Shown one piece after another: positions 38,701-49,800 of a stretch of DNA of 54,946 nucleotides. Each line of letters starts with the position of its first letter. Positions within the stretch are counted from its first letter, which is position 1. A program made the translations under genes and the position numbers. Source of the DNA: Lingula anatina (taxonomy: Eukaryota > Brachiopoda > Lingulata > Lingulida > Lingulidae); contig NW_019776076.1 of assembly GCF_001039355.2 (NCBI RefSeq), positions 1 to 54,946 on the forward strand, written 5' to 3'. The notes under the pieces are model-generated. The model worked only from the letters and a program-made list of their open reading frames with translations. It ran no database searches and had not been told where the DNA came from.

Positions 38701-39180
38701 TATATATACGTTATGAAAGCCAGCATAAACTGGACAAGCAATCTGTCATGTGTTGCTATCTCCACTGTCAGGAAATATGGCATGAAATTGCTGCTTTGTT
38801 ATGATCTGAAAGTGATCTATAATGTTTTCAATCCCCATTGCATGTGCTGATTACAACGCTGACATTTAAACTACCGTGGGAAGACCGCAATTTAAAATTC
38901 TATGGATCCTTTTATGAAGGGTTTCTGCAAATAACTAGCAATATTTACCAAAAAGTGCTCAAACAGTAATTTTTTTTCAAATTTTCTCAACTTTTATAAC
39001 ATATTGTTTATACTTCCTCATCCTGTTGTGCACAACAGTTCATCATACATAATTACAGCTGGCATTATTTTTGGTATTTAAATAAAATAAAACTTCACAA
39101 GGTTCTTTATAAAAGATTTGTTTGCAGCATCACCTTTATTTCAATACATCTATTAAGCCAAAAAATCTTAAGCGTGCTAA

Positions 39181-40122
39181 TAGAGTCTTTTCCACGAAAT
39201 CGTGAGCATGCGCAGTTCGCGCCATTTTGTGCGGGACTGTTTCTCAGGGGGAAAGAGTAGAAGGGGCCTTCGGTACTTTTGTAGTATACCCCCCCCCCCA
39301 CCCTGTAACTTTCTGTAACTTTCACTTTTCAAACAGTTTTTTACATTTTATTGTTTATCTATGTCAAAGCTGTTGAAATAAAATGCTTTTGTAATTACCT
39401 GTGGACTTTTTATTAGTGTTAATCACGTTTAATCCAGCCCATTGAAATACAAAGTTAGAATCTTCAATTTACACACGCAGTCAATAACTTGCCGCATTTT
39501 CGTTGGCTAACTCTAAGGTAATTTTATGTGAACAAGTAGCTCATAATAATTTCACAGAGGAAATCTAAGTATACAATGTATCAATCCTATGTTCACATAA
39601 AATAAGGTAGAGTTAGCCAACGAAAACGCAGCAAGCTGCGGTTACATTGTAAATTTTCACATTGTATTTCAATGGGGTGGATTAAACGTGATTAAAACTA
39701 ATAAAAAGACCACAGGTAATTACAAAAACATTTTATTTCAACAGCTTTGACATAGGTGCAAAAGACACTGTAAAAAAAATGTTTGAAAAATGAAGGATTC
39801 AGAAAGTTACAGGGTGGGGGGGGGGTATACTACAAAAGTACCGAATGTCCTATCTTTGCTGTCGATTAGGTACGTTTTTAGTTCTTTCATTGAAAAGTCA
39901 TCAGGTACTTCTGCTAATTTTCTATTCCAACTGCTCCCATGAATGTGTTTTCGAAAAAAATCAGGTGTTAACATGTTACGAAACTTTGAAAATTCAGATT
40001 GAAATGAGCACTCCTCGATATGGCGTCCGTCGTGTACACTCCACACTTTCCCCCTGAAACTTCAAATCTCGCGTTCCCACGGATAATTTAGCGGAAGTCA
40101 CATGACCGTGGAAAAGCCTCTA
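39181..40122. mobile_element. 942-bp foldback element with unequal arms
   Basis: The ends are TAGAGTCTTTTCCACG and (reverse strand) TAGAGGCTTTTCCACG. Inner arms of about 260 bp (39,273-39,534 and 39,590-39,846) pair closely, including GTGTTAATCACGTTTAATCC-like sequence, around a 55-bp loop. The right arm carries about 190 extra bases (including most of a reading frame) that are deleted from the left arm. No target duplication is convincing. The superfamily is unknown. Confidence 0.8.
39807..40046 (-). pseudogene. 79-codon frame inside the right arm of the foldback
   Basis: Begins ATGTGGAGTGTACACGACGG on the minus strand and runs to a stop in the inner arm. The predicted peptide is polar with normal amino-acid composition (for example EVPDDFSMKELKTYLIDSKD) and does not look like repeat translation. 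I do not recognise it. It could be the 5' part of a transposase or a captured host exon. Upstream lie GTCATGTGACTTCC and a GGGGGAAAG box. The left arm keeps the GTACTTTTGTAGTATACC end of the frame but not the body. Confidence 0.35.
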
Positions 40123-42222
40123 TTTGCTAAAACCAATCAGCAAGACACTGGACTTGCTGGACAACAAAGCTGGTGTTCTATGGCTCCACTCTATTAAAAT
40201 TTGAAATTATATGTCAATATTTTAAAAGTATCTTTATTATTTTTTGTACTGTTGTCTTTACTCTGGTTCTTCTCTGTTTGTTCCCATTTTTCAACTGGTA
40301 TATTTATTTAATAATTTGTGTAATATCATTCTACTTTAAACTGTTTACTTTGGAAGCTGCTCTTATTTTCCTAGGATGAATTAAATACATAAATAATCAA
40401 AATTATTTCAACACTTACTGTAAGGGAAACAATGGGATCTTTAAACACAAAACCTAATATACCAGAATCAATATTAATGTGCTATACACAAGCATTCCCA
40501 AGCAAAATACCTCCTGTCTTTGTCCCCTCATCAAAACACAAGGAAACTGAGAAATCCTGGGGAGACAGGACAATCAAGGGAAAAGGTAATGCAATTGAGA
40601 GTAATGTGGCTACAACAAACTCCATGTATACTGGGGATCAATAAAGTAAACAATCTAGCCAATAATCTGCCATTTTTGCTGTGTGGAAAGCAGCACAGAG
40701 GTGTGCAAAATGCAGCCGGATATTTCTCACTTTTTTATGAGTATTCTTTACTGTGATTTTCCTAGGCATTCAGTGGACATTGTTAAGATATTAATCTACC
40801 AGTTGACAACTTGGAGATTTTAACACCTTCCGTGCATATAACATGCTCTTATCTTCATTTATGATTCTTGACAGTTGGTTTATTAGGAAGTAAATAAGCA
40901 CTAACTGAAAGTCCTTGTCAGGACTATGAATAAAGGTTCATTTCCAGTTTTGTTATGAGTACTTTGCTAGCTGGGTACTATCTGCAGGCTTTTTTATTAA
41001 AACATAAGCTCACCACAGAGAAGACAATCTACGTTAAAAACCTGAAAACTTCATGATTAAATGTTGATTAATATTTGAAAATTCGTGAATCTGGCAAGGC
41101 CATATTAGATCACAAACTTTTCAAAATTATTGAAAGACCCAATGGTTGTAAAATTTGACAAAATTTTCTAAGTGAAAAAAACTATGTTGTTGGAAAATAG
41201 TCTTCTAACAAAAGTTTCAAGACTGGCTAAATTTTTATTGTTATCCAGTCCACTACAGTCCTCACCACTGGACACTACAAGACTCCAGCCAGACAATTGA
41301 TAACAAGTTTAAAGAGCATGACTGACACCAACTTTGAGGTAATCAATTTTTTTTTTTCAAACAAATTTTTTAATTAAAAAATAGGGCATTGTTTTAGTGT
41401 GTGGTAAATCTTTACAAATGACCATAGGAAAAGATTCTGGATGCTGTTGTTCTTTGTTTTCATGTTCAAAAATTGATATTCCCCCTCCCCTCTTTTCTCT
41501 CCCTTAAAAAAATAAAATGATTTTTAAAAAAGCCAACCAACCCTGATATTTTCTTGTTAAACAACCATTGTAAAAATAATATAATCAAATATAAATTACA
41601 GTCCATCTACCAACCCTGTTTACAGAAAGCTGAGACTAATTAACCAACTTATCTATTTTATCAGACCTAACTTGTAATTTTTTGCTGGGAAACTTCAAGA
41701 TAATATCTCTGAAAGATATGATGTGGATCTGTTGGTATAAGCAGATATCATAGCTGCAAGCACACCCAATTGTCACCGTTTATGTTATTGTTAAATGCCA
41801 AATGTAGTGCAGAATGCCAAAACATGCATAAATTGTATGTTTCTATGCTCAATAATCACCATTATGATTATTTAAGGTGGGCATGGGATTGTATGTGGCA
41901 ACAGAGGATAACATTAAGCTCTCTGTACTGTAGTGAGCTAATTTACAATTATAGTACACATCTGGCTGAGACTTCTGCCTTTTCTACTAGTACTTTATTG
42001 GCAAGGAGCCTTACATGACACAGAGACTAGTAACTATAATGACAATCTGTTGATAATTAAACTAATATGATAAGGCAAAATGCAACATCTGTGTCAGCCA
42101 CTCAATAACATCATTTAACACATACTTCCACTGATCTTTTGGCAGGAATTTGTACTGCTGTCAGACTCAGTTATCATGCTTTTCTTATTAGACCCCATTC
42201 CCTCTAGACACCATTGGTCTAA

Positions 42223-42446
42223 GACCCCATTCCCATAGTTTTAGATCGATCTATCCCTGTGGGGAGTCTCACTAGATTACTGTCAGCTTAGCCAGCTTAA
42301 GCGTCTGTCCGGCCTACTAAAAGCTGTAAGGGGGTAATTAACTATGCTCGGCGCTCGGCTGACTGCAATTTAGCGTGAACCCCCAGGGAGTTAGGTCGAT
42401 CTAAATCTAAATCTCTGGATCGATCTAAATCTCTGGGAATGCACCC
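42223..42446. mobile_element. 224-bp MITE nested in the cluster, TAA target duplication
   Basis: TAA lies at 42,220-42,222 and 42,447-42,449. It is nearly identical to 12,678-12,902, with the same termini. The close match suggests a recent insertion of an active family. Confidence 0.85.
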
Positions 42447-42611
42447 TAAGTGCATCAACCCAACTCTGTGAAGACTCTTGCTGAGTGCAATCAGGTTAAC
42501 TGAATGACATGTCTCCACTTGTTTCCAATATACTTGTATAATCACCAGCTTTTCTCTACTCTATTAAAGAGCAGAAGGAGGTGTGTTAATCTGTTAAACT
42601 GATTACATTCA

Positions 42612-42899
42612 CAGGCTAGCACAAAAATTCATGCGTTAGCACTCCTATTGACGATTCTGATACGTACTGTCTGTGCTCATCAATAGGAGTGCTAATGCAT
42701 GAATTTTCGTGCTAATTCACAGGCCTACCCAACTACCAGACTCGGCATCAAATGATCCTGAATTCACCAGTAGATTGGACCACACTACCCGTTTTCAAAG
42801 TGTGTGTCAATACGTGCTTCAAAGTATCAGACGACACACCGTTGATCTACTGTGAATTCGGGATCATTCGGTGCCGAGTCTGGTAGTTGGGTAGGCCTG
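42612..42899. mobile_element. CAGGCCTACCC foldback, ATTCA target duplication, itself interrupted
   Basis: The two arms (CAGGCCTACCCAACTACCAG and its complement) fold along about 50 bp. ATTCA lies at 42,607-42,611 and 42,900-42,904. Another foldback is inserted five bases inside its left end. hAT-like by CAGG ends and 5-bp target. Confidence 0.8.
42617..42714. mobile_element. 98-bp hairpin element with 10-bp target duplication
   Basis: Arms of about 35 bp (TAGCACAAAAATTCATGCG and its complement, two mismatches) surround a 28-bp loop. ATTCACAGGC stands on both sides (42,607-42,616; 42,715-42,724). A 9-11 bp target fits Mutator-like elements. It is inserted into the CAGGCCTACCC foldback. Confidence 0.8.
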
Positions 42900-42945
42900 A
42901 TTCAGTGGGAGCCCCTGCAGATTGAGTTGGGTCAATCTACTTACA

Positions 42946-43113
42946 CAGGCCCGTAGCCAGCAAATTCAAAAGGGGGGTTCTTTTTCTGAAAAAGTGGACC
43001 TTTTCAATGAAACTTTATGTGTATGTAGATAAATTTTTACCTAAAATGGACCTTTTCCTGACAAAAGGGGCGGTTCTTTCGAACCCCCCGAACCCCCCCT
43101 GGCTACGGGCCTG
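42946..43113. mobile_element. 168-bp CAGGCCCGTAGCCAG MITE, TTACA target duplication
   Basis: Perfect 15-bp inverted ends CAGGCCCGTAGCCAG. TTACA lies at 42,941-42,945 and 43,114-43,118. It is the best-preserved member of the family at 14,423 and 35,011, inserted into the outer element. hAT-like. Confidence 0.9.
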
Positions 43114-43494
43114 TTACATCTATGGTGTCTATGGGATAGGGGCCTAATACTGCTTACACATGCTGCATGAAATGAATTCTGAATTGAAAGCACCCTGTAA
43201 TAAAACTGTATCTGTCCTAAAAAGCCAAGATCTAAATCATTAACTTCAATATTGATTTGCTTTACTGTTCCTGCTTGTGCATGTTGTAGATAAGCCTTGA
43301 AAAGATCAATTTTGTGGTCACAGTATATAATTAGGGATGTAAATTTGATGGAACTCGATGAGTATTAATTTATATTTTAAGGTCTCATAGAGAGATGTAA
43401 ATATTTTTATTCTCTACCAGTATGTTACTACATAGCAATGCTTGTGCCCTTGCTAGGTGTTGCACTGTACATGTATAATTGTTTACTGATGGAG

Positions 43495-43765
43495 ACCGCA
43501 TTTAGATAAACCCATCGTACTAGCTGGATTGATCCAACTATTTGGGAATTCTTGCTTAGGTGCAACCAATGTAACTAGCTTAATTGTCTGACACACCTCC
43601 TCAACTATCAAAGGGGATAATTAACTGTTGTGCACCCTCAGCTCTAGGAAACTCTTTCACTTGAAGAGGCATGTCAGCCAATTAAGCTTATTACACTGAA
43701 TGCACTTTAGCGAGAATCCCCCACAGACTTGGATCGATCCAGCTAGTACGTTGGTTCACCTGAAT
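43495..43765. mobile_element. ~270-bp foldback MITE
   Basis: Inverted ends contain CGTACTAGCTGGATTGATCC on the left and its near complement on the right. The core GGGGATAATTAACTGTTGTG resembles the elements at 12,678, 29,861 and 42,223. The exact termini are uncertain. Confidence 0.7.
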
Positions 43766-44424
43766 GTAGCTGAACAGTTTAAAAAATAGGACTCTTTAAA
43801 TTAGTAACAAAGATGCAGGTATACTTATTTCCTCCAACAGAGTGTCACTTGGTGTAGTTGCCTTGCAAATTGGATATGATATTGACTGCAATTTTAAAAT
43901 CTCAACACCTGTATCATGACAAAAATTTGATTTTGCAATCAAATAGTGGCATATATTTTGGGAGGTTTTCAAGATGTCTTCTTTTAAAAATGACATCACA
44001 GGTATGAATGATTACATAAAGCCTTTGTAAATTATTCACTTCTCACTATGTAATGTAGAAAAGCCATTTGTAGTCCAGTTTATATTAAGCGTGTCATTAA
44101 CATTAATAAATGATATAATGAAATTAATATTTATTGGATGATACCATCCTTTATAAAATATAGCAAAACAAAATCCTTCCTAGTGCAATATTGTACTATA
44201 AAACAAACTGAGTTCAAATTCAGCCCCTTAGTTTCCTCTATTCTTCACATTGTAAAGGTATATACACTGGGACAAATCTTTGCTTTAGTTATTTACAACA
44301 TGAGGAAAAGCCTAAGTTATTTCCTCAATAATATGAGGAATATCATTGTATACTTGAGGGTCCTTCCCTGCATCATAGACAATAGATGAACAAGGACAAT
44401 AGTTCTAAAATTTATTACTTTTAA

Positions 44425-44997
44425 CATACCTGTCAACATTGACAACTGCCAAAGAGGGAGATGCCCTCGCATACCCTACATCTCCCACCTTGACACATAC
44501 CCAACTTTACAAAAAAAAAAGTTACTACTTTTTATTAAAATGTTTTTTAATGCTTTCAAAAGTAACGCCTCATTTTTTTTCTTTAGAAATGTTTGCTATA
44601 ATCAAATGCTCTGACTACACAAAATAACAGAAAAATCAAATTGGCAAAGTAAGGAATTTGTTAAATTTCAATTTATAAAATCTTTCAATGTAAGTTTCAA
44701 GAATTCAATTAGCTGTTTAAATTAAATGTTCAGGATGGTACTCACACAAAGACCCAACATGGTTTTGTCTTTAGCATTTCTTCCTGTTTACTTCAATCAT
44801 TACCCTCTGTCTATGAAGTTAACAGAGCAATGGTTAGGTGTTGGCACATTTTCGTGAACAAAGTCACTGCACATTGTAGCAAACGGAAAGAGAGGTAGGT
44901 CTAACAGATTGGGATAATTTTATTTTGAATTGGGAGATGGGGGATATATCCCCAAACTGGGAGAATCCCAACAACACTGGGAGGGTTGGCTAGTCTG
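44425..44997. mobile_element. Possible ~570-bp element with CATACCTGTCAAC-like ends
   Basis: The left end is CATACCTGTCAACATTGAC and the right end is ACTGGGAGGGTTGGCTAGTC. AGGGAGATG-type motifs occur near both ends. The inverted ends are only partly matching and no target duplication was found. Confidence 0.35.
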
Positions 44998-45417
44998 CTT
45001 TTATATGAGAATAAGCTGACTCACAAAGGTTAATCCGATGACCCTACTCCCCATGGTCCACTCTCCACTATATTTTGGCTATGTGATTAGTCACTAGCAA
45101 TCTTGTCAGAAGAATAATATTCTTCCTGGGTTTCATGTCATCAGATATAGGTCATTAAATGGAACTGGGTCACATTCTTGGGGTTAATGGCTTTGACAAA
45201 ATACATCCTGGACAATTTTCATTTCAATTTAGAAATGTTTATCCATAATTTCCTTGAAGCTACGTATGAAGAGAGAGTACATGTCTGAAATTTCTATACA
45301 TCTTTAGTGTCTATTTTTTTACACTACACAAATATAAAAAACAACTATTTAGATTAATCTCTTGGGCAGCATAAAAAGAAGAAAAAATTTTGGTCCTTAA
45401 TCTGACCTTCTTATTCA

Positions 45418-45438
45418 CCCCCCCCCCCCCCCCCCCCC
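45418..45438. repeat. Poly-C run
   Basis: Twenty-one consecutive C bases in upstream/intronic DNA. Confidence 0.95.
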
Positions 45439-45673
45439 AGTGTAAAGCACAGAGGGTAAGCAGAATATGTATGTGCAAATACCACTTTTCAGAAAACTAT
45501 TATGGCAAAAATTTGACACACATAATTGCTTAATATGCATCTTTAAGAGTGCATGATCATTTCAACAATTAAGAGTTTGTTGCGCATGGATAATGTTTCC
45601 ATTACTGAAACATTACCTAAACACCGTGAAATAAAAACCATATGTTAAATAGAGACATAAGAATTGAAAAATT

Positions 45674-45693
45674 ATAATAATAATAATAATAAT

Positions 45694-45762
<69 letters not shown>
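45674..45762. repeat. (ATA)n followed by (AT)n repeat
   Basis: A short ATA run passes into more than 60 bp of AT. Open frames over this stretch are repeat artefacts. Confidence 0.95.
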
Positions 45763-45764
<2 letters not shown>

Positions 45765-46331
45765 TAATATAATTTAATAAACATTGACTAAAAATGGACA
45801 CTTGGACACTTCAAAACAATTGGATTTAAATGTTTTGAGCCTTTTGGCAGCATTACAAATTTCCACTTTCTTACCATTGTTCAGTATTTAGAATTTATAT
45901 CATTCATAAGCCAATTAAGTATATCAAAATCAAATCAAGTAATCATATATATTTTTCATAAGTAAACTATTGATTAAAACAAAACAATGAGCACTATGGA
46001 GCCTTTGCAACGATTTCAATTTTAAAAAATCATAATAACCTTAAATGACCCAATACTGTAAAACTCTTATTTTCTGTATTTTTTAACACTAATTATTAAT
46101 ATAAAATTATATATCTAAGATATATAATAAAAAACATTATGAACTTTTAGTTTTAATGACAATTCTATTTTTCATTTACCTCTGTAGAGTAGAGCAAGTT
46201 ATCATTTGAACAACCATAATTCTAATACAGTACTGCTCTTTTTATAACACTGGGGGGGCCTACGAGGTCATAAAACAACAGGTTGGAAACTTTTGTTTTG
46301 ACAGAAACCGTAGTCAAAACTTCCAACTCAC

Positions 46332-46440
46332 CCATGGATGTGGTCCCATTCACAAGTACCTCAACCACGCTTAGGTGCTGTGTCGACATTTTAGTAGAAA
46401 CAGAAGCCCTTGAGATACTTCTCTCAGATTCTATCTCCAT
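46332..46440 (-). CDS. Alternative first coding exon, probably MCTP
   Basis: An ATG with strong context (AACATGG) opens 36 codons starting MEIESERSISRAS. It ends in ATGG|GTGAGT, a consensus 5' splice site. The exon ends with one base of a codon, exactly as MCTP exon 1 (35,775-35,661) does, so it joins exon 2 in frame (Gly at the junction) to give a 907-residue protein. No other minus-strand gene lies between. It could instead begin an unrelated gene whose other exons I failed to see. Ser/Thr-rich; no domain recognised. Confidence 0.55.
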
Positions 46441-46829
46441 GTTGTAGTATTCGTTATCTAGGTACGCTCATCCTACGTTTGGACTTAACCAGGTACACAT
46501 GACTAACTCTGTGTAATTCTTTCAATAATACATCCATGTCGATAGAGGGCAGTATATGCTACCCTACGGAGTCGATTAGGGCTAAGCTGCGAAAAACGGA
46601 ATACCTTAGCATACCGTAATGTTTGAAAAATTATCTAATCAAAGCAATGGGCAGATTATTGCCAGTTATATGTGGAAAATAAAACAATATTCTCATAGGG
46701 AAATCTAGATTATATCTTTAGATTTATCTTTAGGTTAGATTATTTCCTTTTTATTTGTCTGCGCATGGCATCTCTTCAGTGGAGCTTGACATTATTTCTA
46801 CGGCCGCCATCTTGGATGATAGCGTGAAG
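46441..46829. promoter_or_regulatory. Head-to-head intergenic region, probable bidirectional promoter
   Basis: 389 bp separate the minus-strand exon at 46,440 from the CCT3 start codon at 46,830. No TATA box is evident at either side. The right end carries a CCGCCATCTTGG box. Such a short divergent spacing with a housekeeping gene commonly means shared promoter DNA. This is inference. Confidence 0.5.
46804..46815 (+). promoter_or_regulatory. YY1-type motif CCGCCATCTTGG
   Basis: A strong match to the YY1 core (GCCATCTTG) 15 bp before the first CCT3 ATG. In animals this motif is frequent just downstream of transcription starts of housekeeping genes, so transcription of CCT3 probably begins close by with a very short 5' UTR. 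Confidence 0.6.
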
Positions 46830-49800
46830 ATGATGGGATCAGGGGGAGCACCGATTTTAGTGCTAAGTATGCATTGTTTATAACTTAAAGTTCGAAATTG
46901 AATTTTTCAGTTCTATTCTTCAAACTTTTAACTATATGTTTCGTTGCAGATCAAAACACAAAGAGAGAACAAGGGCGTAAAGTTCAGCTCGGAAATGTGA
47001 AGGCTGCGAAGGTAAATTAGTCCAACACGTGCTGGCTCCTTAGAAACGCCTAGAACTTTTAGATCGTTATATATTTTCTTTTTAACTCTCCCATTGCGAA
47101 TTTCTTTCATATCTTTCCTGCTCGTTCGTATCTCAGTTTTGATTATGACTTTGTGAAATAATGTGTATTTGAAACTAATTCGTGAGAATAGTCGATTTGA
47201 CAGTGCGACTGGTAATGTAATAGTCTGACTGTCATTTTCAAGCCCTTATTCTAATTCGGCGATCTTAGGTATTTGTATCTACATGTTAACGTTGCATAGG
47301 CTGTTAAAATGTTGATTCGATTGCATTAAGATCAAGATGTTACGTAGATTGCCTATTGAAAATATATGAAAAGATAAATGAAAAGATAAATGAACTTGTT
47401 TTATTAGTTGTGATTGAAGGTGCTTTATTGCAATTAAACATCTTCAAATTTTAGACCATCGCTGATGTGATAAGGACATGTCTTGGGCCCAGGGCCATGT
47501 TAAAGGTAAGTTCAACATTGTTTGTAACAACAATTTTATTTTAACCCTCTTGATGATTAAAATGATGAACAAAGAGAAAGAACAGAATACTATTACAGAC
47601 AGTAACAAGAACACTGTTTATTATTACAGAGATTCCAAAAGTTGTTAAATCATCTGGACAAATGTCCGGACACATATGAAAGTTATCCCGGCCAAAGCAT
47701 TCTTGTCTGTCCAAAACAAAGCAAAATTAAATTAATCCTATTGTTTGTGCATAGGTAAATAGCAAAAGAACAAAGACTGTTTTTAATGATAAATTTTATT
47801 TAGGATAATCATCAGCTGTTTTGCAATTTCAGTTTACAATTAAAGTTCTGCCCTGAAAGAATAATAACTCTTCTGAAATATATTGGGATACTTTCTCATA
47901 TTAAAATCTATCCTCTACCACAAAGTGTTTAAGTCACTCCAGTGATCCTTCATTAAAGCTAAAATGGTTTGACATCGTCATAATTATGAAGAAAAAGACA
48001 CATAGCCAAGACTTTAAGGTTACCTTTAAGAGGCACCCTGCCATAAAGGCAGCTGCTCCCTACATGTGCATATTGCTTGTTTTGCGATCATTGACAGTCG
48101 ATCTCCTGAAGCTCATACTTCCTGTATTGAGGAAGCCATTACTGTTAGCATTGGGGTCTGATGTAGATTTCCCCAGTGCTGCAAAATAGTACATGCACTT
48201 GAAATTAGCTGCTTGATTGTATATTAGCCAAGGTTGTCCTGACCATGCATTATTAAATAATCTCTCTGGCCTCTTCTTTTTCTTATCAACTGGTCTAACC
48301 ATTTTTCACCTGGGTGTAGCACCCTGATATAATTGTTACTTGAAGAAATATCCATGGCTTAACCAAGTGGAAAAATGCGCAACTAGTTGTGATAAGTTTC
48401 ACACTCATTATTTGTAGATAGCTGTACATGTTTAGAATTGGTCTGCTTCTGTATGGTTATTTTCGAGCTGTATTACCAAACATTTTTGCTCACCCATCAC
48501 TAGTTAGATATAGTACATTGCACTATCAACAATCAGATTAAATTTTTTTCTTTATATATATATGTGGACATTTCCACTGGACATTTGAACCTGCAACATC
48601 AAGAATTTTAAAGGACCGAAAGGAAAACTGTTGATTAATTTCCCTGGTCTGATCCTTTCCTAATTTCTGTTATAATTATTTTTTGAACGGGTGTATGCCA
48701 TGCTGCCTGTTCTGCCTTAAATCACCTTAATTTAATTTTTTCATGATGTAAACAAATACATGTTCCATATCATGTCATTGAAATTTTGCTGCACTAACAG
48801 AAAAAAGTTTCTCATATTTTAATATGCCTTATTACTTGTTCTTGAATTTTCATATTTATTGGGGTTTAAATTGGAATAAAGGGGGAAATTTTCAGACTCT
48901 GTGCCTTATATCCAGTCTAGTTGGTGTGGATTGTTTGAATGGCATGAAGTATGTGTTCAGAACTTCAGTTATCATAAATATCGACATTTCAGTGCAAGAA
49001 CCTAAATAATTGATCTGCAACAATACATAATAGTTCATAATGAATATGCCCCAAATGTTTCACCATTTGAAAGCTGTGATCAGTATTTTATATGCCACAA
49101 AGCACCTATTTATTTGAAACCTGATTTAACCTTGTTTGTTTAAGATTCCCAACTGTGCATTTTTGATGTTAACCTTTAAATCAAGCTATCGACTTGCTAC
49201 ACTTAAATGATCATTGGTTATATTTGATTGTTGATGATTATGCAGAAAAATGCTTGGGAAGTGGGAAAAGTGAGAGGGAATACAGGAAGCAGAGAATTGT
49301 ACATTTAGAACTCCCTATTCATTGCATGTTTGGCAGTTTATTGTATTTTAACCCACTGGGAAGTAATTAGAGAGAAGATTAACAGATGCCCCCATCTTTT
49401 TTCCCCTAATATTCTGATTTTAGTTCCATCTAGATAAAAGAATCAAGTGCTGTAGACGGGTTTCTTGTCAATTTCTTGCAATTTGCATTGAGAATTAAGA
49501 AGATGATAAAATAGAACTACAGGCTTGCATTCTTAATGGCTCAAAATCCTTATCTAAGTTTGTTACCTGCTTTTAACTCTGATATTATCTTAGATACGTA
49601 GTTATGCGTTTCCTTGGAAACCTGTTCAATAATATATTATACGGCAGTGCAGTCATCACATTTATGCTTTTAGGTCAGACATTTAATAGTTTCTCTGTGA
49701 CATTTTGAAAAATATTCTTTTTCAAGGAAGTTTTAAGAATCAGATGTTTTCCATTCATGCATCTGTAGTTTTATCTTATTTTTTAAATTGAATTTCAGTT

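Larger units (their letters stand above)
42191..43144. mobile_element. Outer MITE of a five-element nested cluster
   Basis: The ends are GACCCCATTCCCTCTAGACA and (reverse strand) GGCCCCTATCCCATAGACAC, bounded by TTA left and TAA right. Its interior around 42,470-42,570 matches the intact 217-bp element at 32,792-33,008. Removing the inserted elements and their target duplications leaves about 261 bp. Confidence 0.75.
35776..46331 (-). other. 10.5 kb upstream of MCTP exon 1 / intron of the longer isoform
   Basis: No conserved coding exon was recognised. It contains a large foldback, a nested transposon cluster, a further MITE, a possible element and simple repeats, each listed separately. The stretches 36,000-39,100, 40,200-42,150 and 45,000-46,300 show only short unsupported frames. 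It would be intronic if the exon at 46,332 is used. Confidence 0.5.

Noticed and set aside
45613-45801. 62-codon frame of alternating Ile/Tyr
   Set aside because: Translation of the (AT)n and (ATA)n microsatellite only.
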